Assembly: GCA_013289685.1 (NCBI GenBank)
Contig: JABCZL010000012.1
Coordinates: 62,001-126,000, forward strand
Length of the DNA stretch: 64,000 bases
Direction of reading: 5' to 3'
Source of the DNA: Acidobacteriota bacterium
Lineage (GTDB): Bacteria > Acidobacteriota > Terriglobia > Terriglobales > Acidobacteriaceae
Translations under genes and position numbers: made by a program
The notes under the pieces: generated by a model
Told to the model about the DNA's origin: nothing
What the model saw: only the letters and a program-made list of their open reading frames with translations
Databases searched by the model: none
In this document: piece after piece, positions 16,613 through 24,621 of the stretch
Layout: each line of letters starts with the position of its first letter
How positions within the stretch are numbered: the stretch's first letter is position 1

Positions 16613-17307
16613 TGGCGGACCGGCCGCACATTCTCGTCGTGGATGACGAGCCACAAATCACGCGCGTGCTGCGCACCAGTCTTTCGGCGCAAGGGTATGA
16701 CATCCGCGTCGCCAACAGCGGAGAAATGGCGCTGGAGATTATGAAGGACTGGTCGCCCAACCTGATCATCACCGATCTTTCCATGCCGTCGATCGACGGA
16801 GTGCAGTTGTGCCGCACGGTGCGTGCGGTTTCGCAGGTGCCGATCGTCGTGCTCTCAGTTCGTGACAAGGAGCAACAGAAGGTGGAAGCGCTTGACGCCG
16901 GCGCCGACGATTACGTTACGAAGCCGTTTGGCATGAACGAGCTGCTGGCGAGAGTCCGCGCCAATCTTCGCCGCGTGCCCACGGGAGGTGAACCGGAAGA
17001 CGCGGTGATCGAGGTGGGCGATTTTCGCATCGACACCGCGGCTCACAAAGTTATGGTCCGCCGCGGCGAGGTGCGGCTCACTCCGAAAGAGTTCGACCTG
17101 CTCGTGTATCTGGCGCGCCGTCCCGGAAAGGTCGTCAACCACCGCACTCTGCTGGGCGCGATCTGGGGCGGACAAAGTACCGAACAGGTGGAGTATCTCC
17201 GCGTGTTCGTGGGCCAGTTGCGCAAGAAGCTGGAGCCAGACGCCTCCTCGCCGCGTTACATCGTCACCGAGCCCTGGGTGGGATATCGGTTCGAGCCCGG
17301 GGAATAA
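16612..17307 (+). CDS. kdpE: KdpE response regulator (OmpR/PhoB type)
   Basis: 231 residues. Receiver domain with the acidic pair DDE (11-13), phospho-acceptor Asp about 55 in LIITDLSMPS, and KPFGMNELLARVRA; then a winged-helix DNA-binding domain (LTPKEFDLLVYLARRPGKVV, YLRVFVGQLRKKLE, YIVTEPWVGYRF). It activates kdp transcription when phosphorylated. AGGAGG precedes the ATG inside the end of the upstream gene. The order kdpD(N)-kdpE ahead of kdpFABC supports the assignment over other OmpR-type regulators. Confidence 0.93.
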   Translation: MADRPHILVVDDEPQITRVLRTSLSAQGYDIRVANSGEMALEIMKDWSPNLIITDLSMPSIDGVQLCRTVRAVSQVPIVVLSVRDKEQQKVEALDAGADDYVTKPFGMNELLARVRANLRRVPTGGEPEDAVIEVGDFRIDTAAHKVMVRRGEVRLTPKEFDLLVYLARRPGKVVNHRTLLGAIWGGQSTEQVEYLRVFVGQLRKKLEPDASSPRYIVTEPWVGYRFEPGE

Positions 17308-17376
17308 GACGGACTCATGCGCGCCTGGGGCTTAGCATCTCTGCGACTTCGCCCAGGACAAGCCTAGCGTCCGGAT

Positions 17377-17424
17377 GCGTGGGCGAGACGCCCCCGCGAC
17401 AGCCGCCGAGACGGCGGCGCTACC
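17377..17424. repeat. Palindromic repeat family C
   Basis: GGGCGAGACGCCC and GCCGCCGAGACGGCGGCGCTAC stems follow the kdpE stop codon, in the opposite order to the copy at 3550-3606. It separates kdpE from the following small genes. Confidence 0.7.
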
Positions 17425-17437
17425 AAACCTCAGCCTC

Positions 17438-17485
17438 TTACGAACATTCTACGAACCGTTTATTCAATCTTTATGCCTTTCATCA
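17438..17485 (+). promoter_or_regulatory. AT-rich candidate KdpE box and promoter upstream of the kdp small genes
   Basis: An AT-rich island in GC-rich surroundings carries TTACGAA followed by CTTTATGCCTTTCATC. A similar pair, TTACGAATTCTTTATGAAC, occurs at 17848-17875 before the next gene. The shared TTTATG..(C)TT pattern recalls the TTTATA-type KdpE site of Escherichia coli. This is inferred from spacing and similarity only. Confidence 0.4.
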
Positions 17486-17535
17486 TCAAATCAATTGAAC
17501 GAAAACCGAAAGTTCCTCAGAAAGGCTAAGGGTTC

Positions 17536-17793
17536 ATGTCGACGATTCAGGATGTTTCCGCAGAACAACTGGCGAAAGTTTTCTATCACTATCGGGAAGC
17601 GTTGGCGCATGACGGCAACGGTCACGAGATTAAGGAACGGTCGTCTTGTTGGGATCGCGCTTCGCAAGACGAGCGCAAGTTGATGGTGGCCGCGGCGCGT
17701 TTGGCGCTGCTTGAATTGGCGACAACCCCGGTCCAACGCGACCCCGCGCGCAAGTATTACGCCAAGCCCGGCGAGGCCGAGTGGGGCTGCTGA
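17536..17793 (+). CDS. Small acidic/basic soluble protein in the kdp locus
   Basis: 85 residues, no hydrophobic segment. Sequence features: STIQDVSAEQLAKVFYHYRE at the start, KERSSCWDRASQDERKLMVAAARLALLEL in the middle, ending in a KYYAKPGEAEWGC tail. I do not recognise a family. The frame has coding-like composition and a plausible AAGG ribosome site before ATG 17536. It lies between kdpE and the small membrane genes and is flanked by two similar AT-rich boxes, so it may belong to the K+ regulon. Confidence 0.6.
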   Translation: MSTIQDVSAEQLAKVFYHYREALAHDGNGHEIKERSSCWDRASQDERKLMVAAARLALLELATTPVQRDPARKYYAKPGEAEWGC

Positions 17794-17847
17794 AGCCTGG
17801 TTCGGCAGAACTCGGTTCGGGCTCCGGAATAACCTGGCCGATTCTCC

Positions 17848-17875
17848 TTACGAATTCTTTATGAACTCTTGATCC
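17848..17875 (+). promoter_or_regulatory. Second candidate KdpE box
   Basis: TTACGAATTCTTTATGAAC followed by TCTTGATC, about 70 bp before ATG 17944. It shares TTACGAA and CTTTATG with the box at 17438-17485. The repeated arrangement suggests a common regulator, most simply KdpE. Confidence 0.4.
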
Positions 17876-17943
17876 TGCTCTTACGCGCGAACGGGAATAA
17901 TCGTGGCTAGCGACAATTCAGCGCCTGGTACGCCGGGGGCTTT

Positions 17944-18165
17944 ATGAAGATAGCGTTAACGATATTGTGTATCGGCGCGGTGGCATTTCTGCTTCGTGTT
18001 CTGGCGGCCTTGGTGAAGGAGGGAGTAAGAGTGCCTCCCAGCACGGTCCGAGTTCACTTTGCAAAGTTTCATCCAACCCGGCGGCGCGGTGAACTTATAG
18101 AAATAAATCCTCCAGTTCAGGGGCGAAAACCTCCAACGGGAACTGACCAGCGGATTGCCATCTGA
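17944..18165 (+). CDS. Small single-helix membrane protein in the kdp operon
   Basis: 73 residues. Residues 2-24 (KIALTILCIGAVAFLLRVLA) form one transmembrane helix, followed by a basic soluble tail (FAKFHPTRRRGELIEINPP). I believe similar short proteins accompany kdp genes in other acidobacteria, but could not check. Possible roles are as a Kdp accessory subunit or a regulator of the split KdpD; neither is shown. The ATG is preceded by GGGGG about five bases upstream. Confidence 0.6.
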   Translation: MKIALTILCIGAVAFLLRVLAALVKEGVRVPPSTVRVHFAKFHPTRRRGELIEINPPVQGRKPPTGTDQRIAI

Positions 18166-18208
18166 TTTCAGCGAAGCCAGATCACGAAATCGGCTCAGGA
18201 GATTACCC

Positions 18209-18295
18209 ATGCAGGACGTTTTTTGGATCGCGGTCGCGATCACATTTTTCGCAGTGTCTGTGGCCTACGTGCGTTTCTGCGATCGTATGAAGTAG
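18209..18295 (+). CDS. 28-residue membrane microprotein before kdpF
   Basis: The frame MQDVFWIAVAITFFAVSVA continues to YVRFCDRMK and stop. It is one hydrophobic helix with a short polar tail. AGGAGA lies seven to eight bases before ATG 18209. An AYVRxCxR(L/M) ending is typical of tiny proteins encoded beside kdp genes in several phyla (recalled, not searched). It may be a second KdpF-like subunit lying beside KdpA. It is too short for standard gene finders. Confidence 0.65.
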   Translation: MQDVFWIAVAITFFAVSVAYVRFCDRMK

Positions 18296-18336
18296 AAGCA
18301 CGAAGTAGAAGCATGAAGTAGAAGTAGGAGGAGCTC

Positions 18337-18426
18337 GTGGACATACAGTCGCTCATCATGATCATTATCAGCGCGCTGGTCACCGTATATCTGTTTTACG
18401 CGCTTTTGCGTCCGGAGAAATTCTGA
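18337..18426 (+). CDS. kdpF: KdpF, small stabilising subunit of the K+-ATPase
   Basis: 29 residues beginning with GTG 18337 after AGGAGGAG: a single helix (SLIMIIISALVTVYLFYALL) ending RPEKF, the characteristic KdpF ending. The stop is one base before the kdpA ATG. KdpF packs against KdpA and stabilises the KdpFABC complex in the inner membrane. Confidence 0.88.
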   Translation: MDIQSLIMIIISALVTVYLFYALLRPEKF

Positions 18427-18427
18427 A

Positions 18428-20230
18428 ATGACCCTCAATGGCTGGCTGCAGATCCTGGTATTTCTGGGATTGATCTTTGCCGTCACCAAGCCGCTTGGTG
18501 TTTTTATGACGCGCGTGTTTGCCCGCGAGCGGACATTCCTCGACCCGGTGTTGCGTCCGATCGAACGCCTGCTCTATCGCATTACGGGCGTCGATGAGTC
18601 GCACGAAATGCGCTGGACCGAATACGCGACCACGATGTTGGTGTTCAGCGCGGTGTCGATGCTCGTCCTCTACCTGATTCAGCGGATCCAGGGTGTGCTG
18701 CCGTTTAATCCGCAGCACTTCGGTGCGGTCACGCCCCAGCACCTGGCTTTCAATACGGCCGCGTCGTTTACCACCAACACCAACTGGCAGGCGTATTCGG
18801 GCGAGACCACCATGAGCTACTTCACGCAGATGGCCGGCCTCGCCTTTCACAACTTTGCCTCGGCGGCGACTGGCATCGTGCTGGGAGTCGCCTTCATTCG
18901 CGGGATTGCCCGTCGCCAGACCAATACTCTGGGAAATTTCTGGGTCGATTTTGTGCGCTGTTGTTTGTGGGTGCTGCTGCCCTTTTGCATAGTGGGATCC
19001 CTGTTCCTGGTTTCGCAAGGTGTAGTGCAGAACCTGAAGCCTTATGACACTGTGAAGCTGGTCGAGCCGCAACAGGTACAGCGCGTGGGGGCTGACGGCA
19101 AGGGCGTGGTGGACGCGAGCGGCAAGCCCGTCATGGACCCGGTGACCACGCAAACCATCGCGCAGGGTCCGGTGGCTTCGCAAGAGGTCATCAAGGAATG
19201 GGGGACGAACGGTGGCGGATTCTTCAACGCCAATAGCGCGCACCCGTTTGAAAATCCCACACCACTGACGAATCTATTCCAGATCTTTTCCATCTTCGCC
19301 ATTGGCGCCGGGCTCACGTACACGCTCGGCCGCATGACCGGCTCCCCGGCTCATGGATGGGCGGTGTGGTCGGCCATGGCAATTCTGTTTCTGGCCGGTG
19401 TCACGGTTGCTTATTGGGCGGAGGCGCAAGGCAACCCGCTGTATCCCTCGACCATCGCTCAGCACGCCACCACCCTGCAACCGGGCGGCAACATGGAGGG
19501 CAAAGAAACGCGCTTCGGCATCGCGAACTCAGCCCTCTTCGCCACGGTCACGACCGACGCGAGTTGCGGCGCCATCAACGGCTGGCATGATTCGTTCACG
19601 CCGCTCGGCGGCATGGTCCCACTCGTGAACATCATGCTGAGCGAGGTGATCTTTGGCGGAGTGGGCTCGGGGATGTACGGAATTCTCATTTATGTCGTTC
19701 TGGCCGTATTCATCGCGGGCCTGATGGTCGGCCGCACGCCGGAGTATCTGGGCAAGAAGATTGAGGCTTACGACGTCAAGATGGCGATGCTGGTCTCGCT
19801 GGTGTTCCCGCTGATCATTCTTTCGTTGGCTGGAATCTCAGTGGTGAAGGGCTTCGGAACTGTGGGCATTTCCAATCCCGGCCCCCACGGCCTGAGTCAG
19901 ATTCTCTACGCCTTCGTTTCGTCCGCCGGAAACAACGGTTCCGCCTTCGGAGGGCTCACTGTCAATACACTTTGGTATGACACGGCCACGGGGATCACCA
20001 CGCTGATCGGCCGCTTTTTCATGATCATTCCCATGCTGGCCATCGCCGGCAACCTCGCACAGAAAAAGTATGTGCCGCCATCGCTGGGCACGTTTCCGGT
20101 GACGACGCCGCTGTTCACGCTGCTGCTGATCAGCGTCATCCTGATTCTGGGCGCGCTTACTTTCTTCCCAGCCCTGAGCCTGGGGCCGATTCTCGAACAT
20201 CTTCTTATGCACGTTGGAAAGACTTTCTAG
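18428..20230 (+). CDS. kdpA: KdpA, K+-translocating subunit
   Basis: 600 residues, slightly longer than the usual 557-590, with about ten transmembrane helices. Selectivity-filter-type loops are visible: NTAASFTTNTNWQAYSGE, EWGTNGGGFFNANSAHPFENP, and SSAGNNGSAFGGL. It forms the K+ pathway that descends from the K+ channel/Trk family and couples to KdpB ATP hydrolysis. It follows kdpF by one base and precedes kdpB by six, so all are one transcript. Confidence 0.97.
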   Translation: MTLNGWLQILVFLGLIFAVTKPLGVFMTRVFARERTFLDPVLRPIERLLYRITGVDESHEMRWTEYATTMLVFSAVSMLVLYLIQRIQGVLPFNPQHFGAVTPQHLAFNTAASFTTNTNWQAYSGETTMSYFTQMAGLAFHNFASAATGIVLGVAFIRGIARRQTNTLGNFWVDFVRCCLWVLLPFCIVGSLFLVSQGVVQNLKPYDTVKLVEPQQVQRVGADGKGVVDASGKPVMDPVTTQTIAQGPVASQEVIKEWGTNGGGFFNANSAHPFENPTPLTNLFQIFSIFAIGAGLTYTLGRMTGSPAHGWAVWSAMAILFLAGVTVAYWAEAQGNPLYPSTIAQHATTLQPGGNMEGKETRFGIANSALFATVTTDASCGAINGWHDSFTPLGGMVPLVNIMLSEVIFGGVGSGMYGILIYVVLAVFIAGLMVGRTPEYLGKKIEAYDVKMAMLVSLVFPLIILSLAGISVVKGFGTVGISNPGPHGLSQILYAFVSSAGNNGSAFGGLTVNTLWYDTATGITTLIGRFFMIIPMLAIAGNLAQKKYVPPSLGTFPVTTPLFTLLLISVILILGALTFFPALSLGPILEHLLMHVGKTF

Positions 20231-20236
20231 AAACCT

Positions 20237-22264
20237 ATGGCAAGCCAACGCAAATCGGTTTGGGATGTGAATCTGGTTCGCAACGCGGCCTGGAGCTCGC
20301 TGCTCAAGCTAAGCCCTCGCAATATGATGGGCAATCCCGTCATGTTCGTGGTCGAGATCGGCAGCGTGATCACGTCCGTGCTTCTGATTCTCCATCCCCA
20401 CGAGGCATTTAGCTTCAACCTCCAGATCACGTTGTGGTTGTGGTTCACCGTGCTGTTCGCCAACTTCGCCGAAGCTATGGCCGAGGGCCGAGGAAAGGCG
20501 CAGGCGGAAACGCTGCGGCGCGCGCGATCGGAAACCATCGCCAAGCGGATTACTTGTGACGGCAAGATCGAAGAAGTTCCGAGCGCCAAGCTGCGCTCCG
20601 GCGATATGGTTTCCGTCTCAGCCGGAGAACTGATTCCCGGCGACGGCGAGATTGTCGAAGGGGTGGCCTCGGTCGACGAATCGGCCATCACCGGAGAGTC
20701 TGCTCCCGTGATTCGTGAAGCGGGTGGGGATCGCTCGGCGGTCACGGGCGGCACGCGGGTGCTCAGCGACTTTATCAAAGTGAAAATCACCTCCAACCCC
20801 GGCGAGACCTTTCTCGATCGCATGATTGCGTTGGTGGAAGGGGCCGCGCGCCAGAAGACTCCCAACGAAATCGCACTGAACATCCTGCTCGCTGGGCTGA
20901 CGATCATCTTTTTGCTGGCCGTAGTTACCCTACAGCCGTTCGCGGTTTATTCCGGCTCGCCGCAGACTGTGTTCGTGCTGGTCTCGTTGCTGGTGTGCCT
21001 GATCCCCACTACGATTGGCGGCCTGCTATCGGCCATCGGCATCGCCGGCATGGACCGCCTGGTGCAGCACAACGTACTGGCGATGTCCGGACGCGCCGTC
21101 GAAGCCGCGGGAGATGTGAACACGCTGCTGCTCGATAAAACCGGCACGATTACTTTCGGCAACCGGCAAGCCACCGAGTTTCTGCCCGCGCCGGGAGTGA
21201 CCGAAGCTGAAATGGCCGACGCCGCGCAGCTATCGTCTCTCGCCGACGAAACGCCGGAGGGCCGGTCGATCGTAGTGCTGGCGAAGGAAAAATATAAACT
21301 GCGCGGGCGCGACTTCGCAGCCCACGAGGCGGAATTCATTCCCTTCACCGCGCAGACCCGCATGTCTGGCGTGAATCTGGATGGCCGGCAGATTCGTAAA
21401 GGGGCCGCCGAATCTATCGCGCATTATCTCGAACAGAATAACGGCGCCATGCCCGCGGAAGTCCGCGCGTCTGTCGAACGCATCGCCTCTTCGGGCGGCA
21501 CACCTCTCGTGGTCTCGGAGAACCGGCGGGCCATGGGCGTCATTCATCTGAAAGACGTGGTCAAGGGCGGAATTCGCGACCGCTTCGCCCAGTTGCGCGC
21601 TATGGGCATTCGCACTGTGATGATCACTGGCGATAATCCGCTCACCGCCGCTGCGATTGCGCGCGAAGCCGGGGTCGACGACTTTCTTGCGCAAGCCACG
21701 CCCGAAGACAAACTGAAACTCATTCGCAGCGAGCAGGCGGGCGGCAAACTGGTCGCCATGACCGGCGACGGCACCAACGACGCACCCGCGCTGGCCCAGG
21801 CCGACGTCGGCGTTGCGATGAACACCGGCACGCAAGCCGCCAAAGAAGCCGGAAACATGGTCGATCTCGACTCCAATCCCACCAAGCTCATCGAGGTGGT
21901 CGAAATCGGAAAGCAGTTGCTGATGACGCGGGGCGCCCTGACAACGTTTTCCATCGCGAACGATGTTGCCAAATACTTTGCGATTATCCCCGCCATGTTT
22001 GCCGTCACCTTCCCGGTGCTCAACGCGCTGAACATCATGCATCTCAAGACGCCGCAGTCGGCGGTGCTCTCCGCGGTCATTTTTAATGCGCTGATCATCA
22101 TCGCGCTCATTCCGCTGGCGCTGCGGGGCGTGAAATACCGCGCCATGAACGCCGAGGCCCTGCTGCGCCGCAACCTGTTTATCTACGGCGTGGGTGGACT
22201 GATCGCCCCGTTTGTGGGAATTAAGGTGATCGACGTGCTGATCACGATGGCGGGCTTAGCCTGA
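20237..22264 (+). CDS. kdpB: KdpB, P-type ATPase catalytic subunit
   Basis: 675 residues. TGES at 152-155 (Ser about 155 is the inhibitory phosphoserine position in E. coli KdpB), phosphorylated Asp about 300 in [27 protein letters not shown] hinge motif and seven transmembrane helices identify KdpB. It hydrolyses ATP to drive K+ through KdpA. Length and motifs are intact. Confidence 0.97.
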   Translation: MASQRKSVWDVNLVRNAAWSSLLKLSPRNMMGNPVMFVVEIGSVITSVLLILHPHEAFSFNLQITLWLWFTVLFANFAEAMAEGRGKAQAETLRRARSETIAKRITCDGKIEEVPSAKLRSGDMVSVSAGELIPGDGEIVEGVASVDESAITGESAPVIREAGGDRSAVTGGTRVLSDFIKVKITSNPGETFLDRMIALVEGAARQKTPNEIALNILLAGLTIIFLLAVVTLQPFAVYSGSPQTVFVLVSLLVCLIPTTIGGLLSAIGIAGMDRLVQHNVLAMSGRAVEAAGDVNTLLLDKTGTITFGNRQATEFLPAPGVTEAEMADAAQLSSLADETPEGRSIVVLAKEKYKLRGRDFAAHEAEFIPFTAQTRMSGVNLDGRQIRKGAAESIAHYLEQNNGAMPAEVRASVERIASSGGTPLVVSENRRAMGVIHLKDVVKGGIRDRFAQLRAMGIRTVMITGDNPLTAAAIAREAGVDDFLAQATPEDKLKLIRSEQAGGKLVAMTGDGTNDAPALAQADVGVAMNTGTQAAKEAGNMVDLDSNPTKLIEVVEIGKQLLMTRGALTTFSIANDVAKYFAIIPAMFAVTFPVLNALNIMHLKTPQSAVLSAVIFNALIIIALIPLALRGVKYRAMNAEALLRRNLFIYGVGGLIAPFVGIKVIDVLITMAGLA

Positions 22265-22285
22265 ACACCTGGCCTGAGGACTCTT

Positions 22286-22858
22286 ATGAAGAAGCATCTC
22301 ATTACCGCATTCCTGATGACCATCGCAACCACGGTTCTGCTGGGCGTGCTGTATCCGCTGCTGATCACCGCGCTGGCGCAGGTTTTGTTCAAAGATAAGG
22401 CGAACGGCCAGCTCATTACGCGCAACGGTCAGGCCATCGGTTCGCGCATCATCGCCCAGCCCTTCACGTCGGCGAAGTATTTCCACCCGCGGCCCTCGAA
22501 TGCGGGCAACGGATACGACGCCGCCAATTCCGGCGGCACCGACTACGCGCCCACCAACCAGAAACTCATCGACCGGGTTCAAGCGGATGCCAAGAGCTTG
22601 CATGAAGAGAATCCCGCCCAACCCATTCCGGTGGATCTCGTCACCACATCCGCGTCGGGCCTGGATCCGGAAATCTCCCCGGCGGCGGCGGAGTTTCAGG
22701 TCCCGCGCGTCGCTCGCGAGCGCGGACTGCCGGAATCCACCATCCGCGACCTCGTGCAGAAGCATACCGATCAACGAGACTTGGGGTTGCTCGGGGAACC
22801 TCACGTGAATGTGCTGGAACTCAATCTCGCGCTGGATGATATGACCCAGAAGCGCTGA
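22286..22858 (+). CDS. kdpC: KdpC, chaperone-like subunit of the K+-ATPase
   Basis: 190 residues with one N-terminal helix (LITAFLMTIATTVLLGVLYPLLITA) and the conserved periplasmic domain: GSRIIAQPF, YFHPRPSNAGNGYDAANSGGTDYAPTN, PVDLVTTSASGLDPEISPAAAE, LNVLELNLALD. It completes kdpFABC. The 21-bp gap after kdpB and the GGACTC-type leader suggest co-transcription. No clear terminator follows. Confidence 0.96.
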   Translation: MKKHLITAFLMTIATTVLLGVLYPLLITALAQVLFKDKANGQLITRNGQAIGSRIIAQPFTSAKYFHPRPSNAGNGYDAANSGGTDYAPTNQKLIDRVQADAKSLHEENPAQPIPVDLVTTSASGLDPEISPAAAEFQVPRVARERGLPESTIRDLVQKHTDQRDLGLLGEPHVNVLELNLALDDMTQKR

Positions 22859-22967
22859 TCGTGCGGTCGCGGTCGATACCGCCAGTGCTGAATGGCTGCG
22901 CGCGTTGTGCCCGAATCCGATGTGCCCGAATCTCCATGCAGTGTGTAAAATGAGCTTACGTCGCTTT

Positions 22968-23008
22968 GGCTCCGTAGCTCAGATGGATAGAGCAGTGGTT
23001 TCCTAAAC
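22968..23008 (+). pseudogene. 5' half fragment of a tRNA-Arg(CCT)
   Basis: 41 bases match the 5' half (acceptor, D arm, anticodon arm up to CCTAAAC) of the intact tRNA 219 bp downstream with two differences (positions 4 and 29). The remaining 3' half is absent: no CGGAGCC acceptor complement or T arm is found before the intact gene. It is a partial duplication, possibly left by recombination or integration at the anticodon loop. Confidence 0.75.
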
Positions 23009-23186
23009 GCGCCAGAATCAGGCACGCACGTGGAATCAAGAGCACGCAGATTCGACGAATGGTTGACCGATTGTATGTGCGCTTGGTGGTGCGCTCATCC
23101 ATGCCTTTCGCTGTGTATCTTGTTGGTGATTGCCTGCGTGCTCGAGTCGTGATTTGGGGAGTTGGTTATCACTGTACATCTCGAAT
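23009..23186. other. 178-bp spacer between tRNA fragment and intact tRNA
   Basis: No gene, terminator or recognisable intron core was seen. Composition is more balanced than the surroundings. If the flanking tRNA halves mark an integration event, this is all that remains between them. Confidence 0.35.
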
Positions 23187-23263
23187 GGCCCCGTAGCTCA
23201 GATGGATAGAGCAGCGGTTTCCTAAACCGAAGGTCGGCAGTTCGACTCTGCCCGGGGCCACCA
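23187..23263 (+). tRNA. tRNA-Arg (anticodon CCT)
   Basis: 77 bases including an encoded CCA. Acceptor GGCCCCG pairs with CGGGGCC; D stem GCTC/GAGC; anticodon loop TTCCTAA gives CCT; T arm GGCAG-TTCGACT-CTGCC. One mismatch sits at the base of the anticodon stem. The structure is otherwise complete. Confidence 0.95.
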
Positions 23264-23447
23264 TTCCATCCCAAAACAAAATGGTACCTCCAGTCCGGTA
23301 GCCCTCACGCGCTGACACTCGAAATCTCGGGGAGTTGCAGTTGATTTCGGAACTGAGATGGCATAAGTTATTTGCAACGCAGGCCGGTGCGCTTTCCCTG
23401 AAGCGAGATGCTGGCCAAGGGTGCTCCCGTCGAGGTGGTCTACGCCC

Positions 23448-24605
23448 ATGCTCACGAAACAGCTGCTCGGGTCGGCCCTCGTGGCATTGGTCGTTGTTAG
23501 TGTTAGCATTGTTAGTGTTCCGGTGTTTGCTCAGCCTACCCAGCCGCCTAGCGGGCGCATTCATAATCCCAACCCAGTCGTGAACCGTCCTGACTCCATA
23601 CAGGACGCGGGCCTTTACGGTTACTGGAGCCGCATGACGGATCAGGACCGCGCCGGCGGCGCTTTGCTGGGCAAGGTAGTGGTCAGGGACGAACTGCTTC
23701 CGTGGGATCCCATCGTGGTGACGGTTAGTTGCGACGGAGCAGCGGCCTATACTGCAGAAACCGATGCGAAAGGATACTTCGCAATCCTGCCCAGCCGCAT
23801 TCCCGGGGAAATGAGTTTGCAGGGGGATCGAGAGCGGCAGATGAAGGTGCACTTCGAGGGATGCGTGGTGCAGGCGTTTCTTGCGGGTTTCAAGTCTTCG
23901 GGGCTGAGCATTACGGAACGCAATCTGCGCGATAGTCCTGAAATCGGAACCATCACGCTCACCCGAGAATTCACTGCTCGGGGCACGGCCGTGAGCGCGA
24001 CCAGCAAGTCGGTGCCGTCCAGCGCCGCCGAGCACTGGAGCCGAGCCGGCGAGGAAATGCTGGCTGACCGGCCGGAACGCGCGCGACGGCAGTTGGAGGA
24101 GGCTGTGCGCATTTATCCCGCCTTCGCCGTCGCGTGGTACCAGCTCGGCACACTACAGCGGCCGTCGAACCCTCGCGAGGCGGAGCTCTACCTGCGGAAA
24201 GCGGCGGCCGCGGATCCGGCTTTCGTTTCCCCCCATGAGCAGCTCGCTGCGCTGGCGGTGCAACAGCAGGATTGGCAGGGCGCGCTGCAGAGTCTGAACC
24301 AATACCTGCAACTCGATCCCAAGGGCACCACCCACATCTGGTATTACAGCGCTTTGTCAAACTTCCAGCTCGGTAATATCGAAGCGGCTGAAGGCAGCGC
24401 GAACAAACTGCTGACCATGGACCCTCTCCACAACACCCGCAATGGCGAACAGCTGCTCGCCGTAATCCTGGCCAGGAAGGCCGATTATCTCGGCGCTCTC
24501 TCCCATTTGCGCCACTGCCTTTCCTATATTCCCCAGGGACCGGACGCGGAGCTGGTCAAGGCGCAGATTGCGCAAATCGAGAAGCACGTTCCCAAGGCAA
24601 ATTGA
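23448..24605 (+). CDS. Secreted protein: carboxypeptidase-regulatory-like domain plus TPR repeats
   Basis: 385 residues from ATG 23448 (GAGGTGG upstream). A signal peptide with a long hydrophobic core (LGSALVALVVVSVSIVSVPVFA) precedes a region where a beta-sandwich (GGALLGKVVVRDELLPWDPIVVTVSCDG, TDAKGYFAILP) resembles carboxypeptidase regulatory-like domains. Residues about 200-380 hold at least four TPR units (AEHWSRAGEEMLADRPERARRQ; FAVAWYQLGTL). It is probably periplasmic or surface-exposed and acts in protein-protein contacts; no enzyme motif is seen. Confidence 0.78.
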   Translation: MLTKQLLGSALVALVVVSVSIVSVPVFAQPTQPPSGRIHNPNPVVNRPDSIQDAGLYGYWSRMTDQDRAGGALLGKVVVRDELLPWDPIVVTVSCDGAAAYTAETDAKGYFAILPSRIPGEMSLQGDRERQMKVHFEGCVVQAFLAGFKSSGLSITERNLRDSPEIGTITLTREFTARGTAVSATSKSVPSSAAEHWSRAGEEMLADRPERARRQLEEAVRIYPAFAVAWYQLGTLQRPSNPREAELYLRKAAAADPAFVSPHEQLAALAVQQQDWQGALQSLNQYLQLDPKGTTHIWYYSALSNFQLGNIEAAEGSANKLLTMDPLHNTRNGEQLLAVILARKADYLGALSHLRHCLSYIPQGPDAELVKAQIAQIEKHVPKAN

Positions 24606-24621
24606 CTCGAGGGGTGCTCCT

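Noticed and set aside
22968..23186. tRNA-Arg interrupted by a group I intron
   Set aside because: Group I introns are known in tRNA-Arg anticodon loops, but no matching 3' half (T arm, CGGAGCC) follows and the spacer is too short with no intron core seen.
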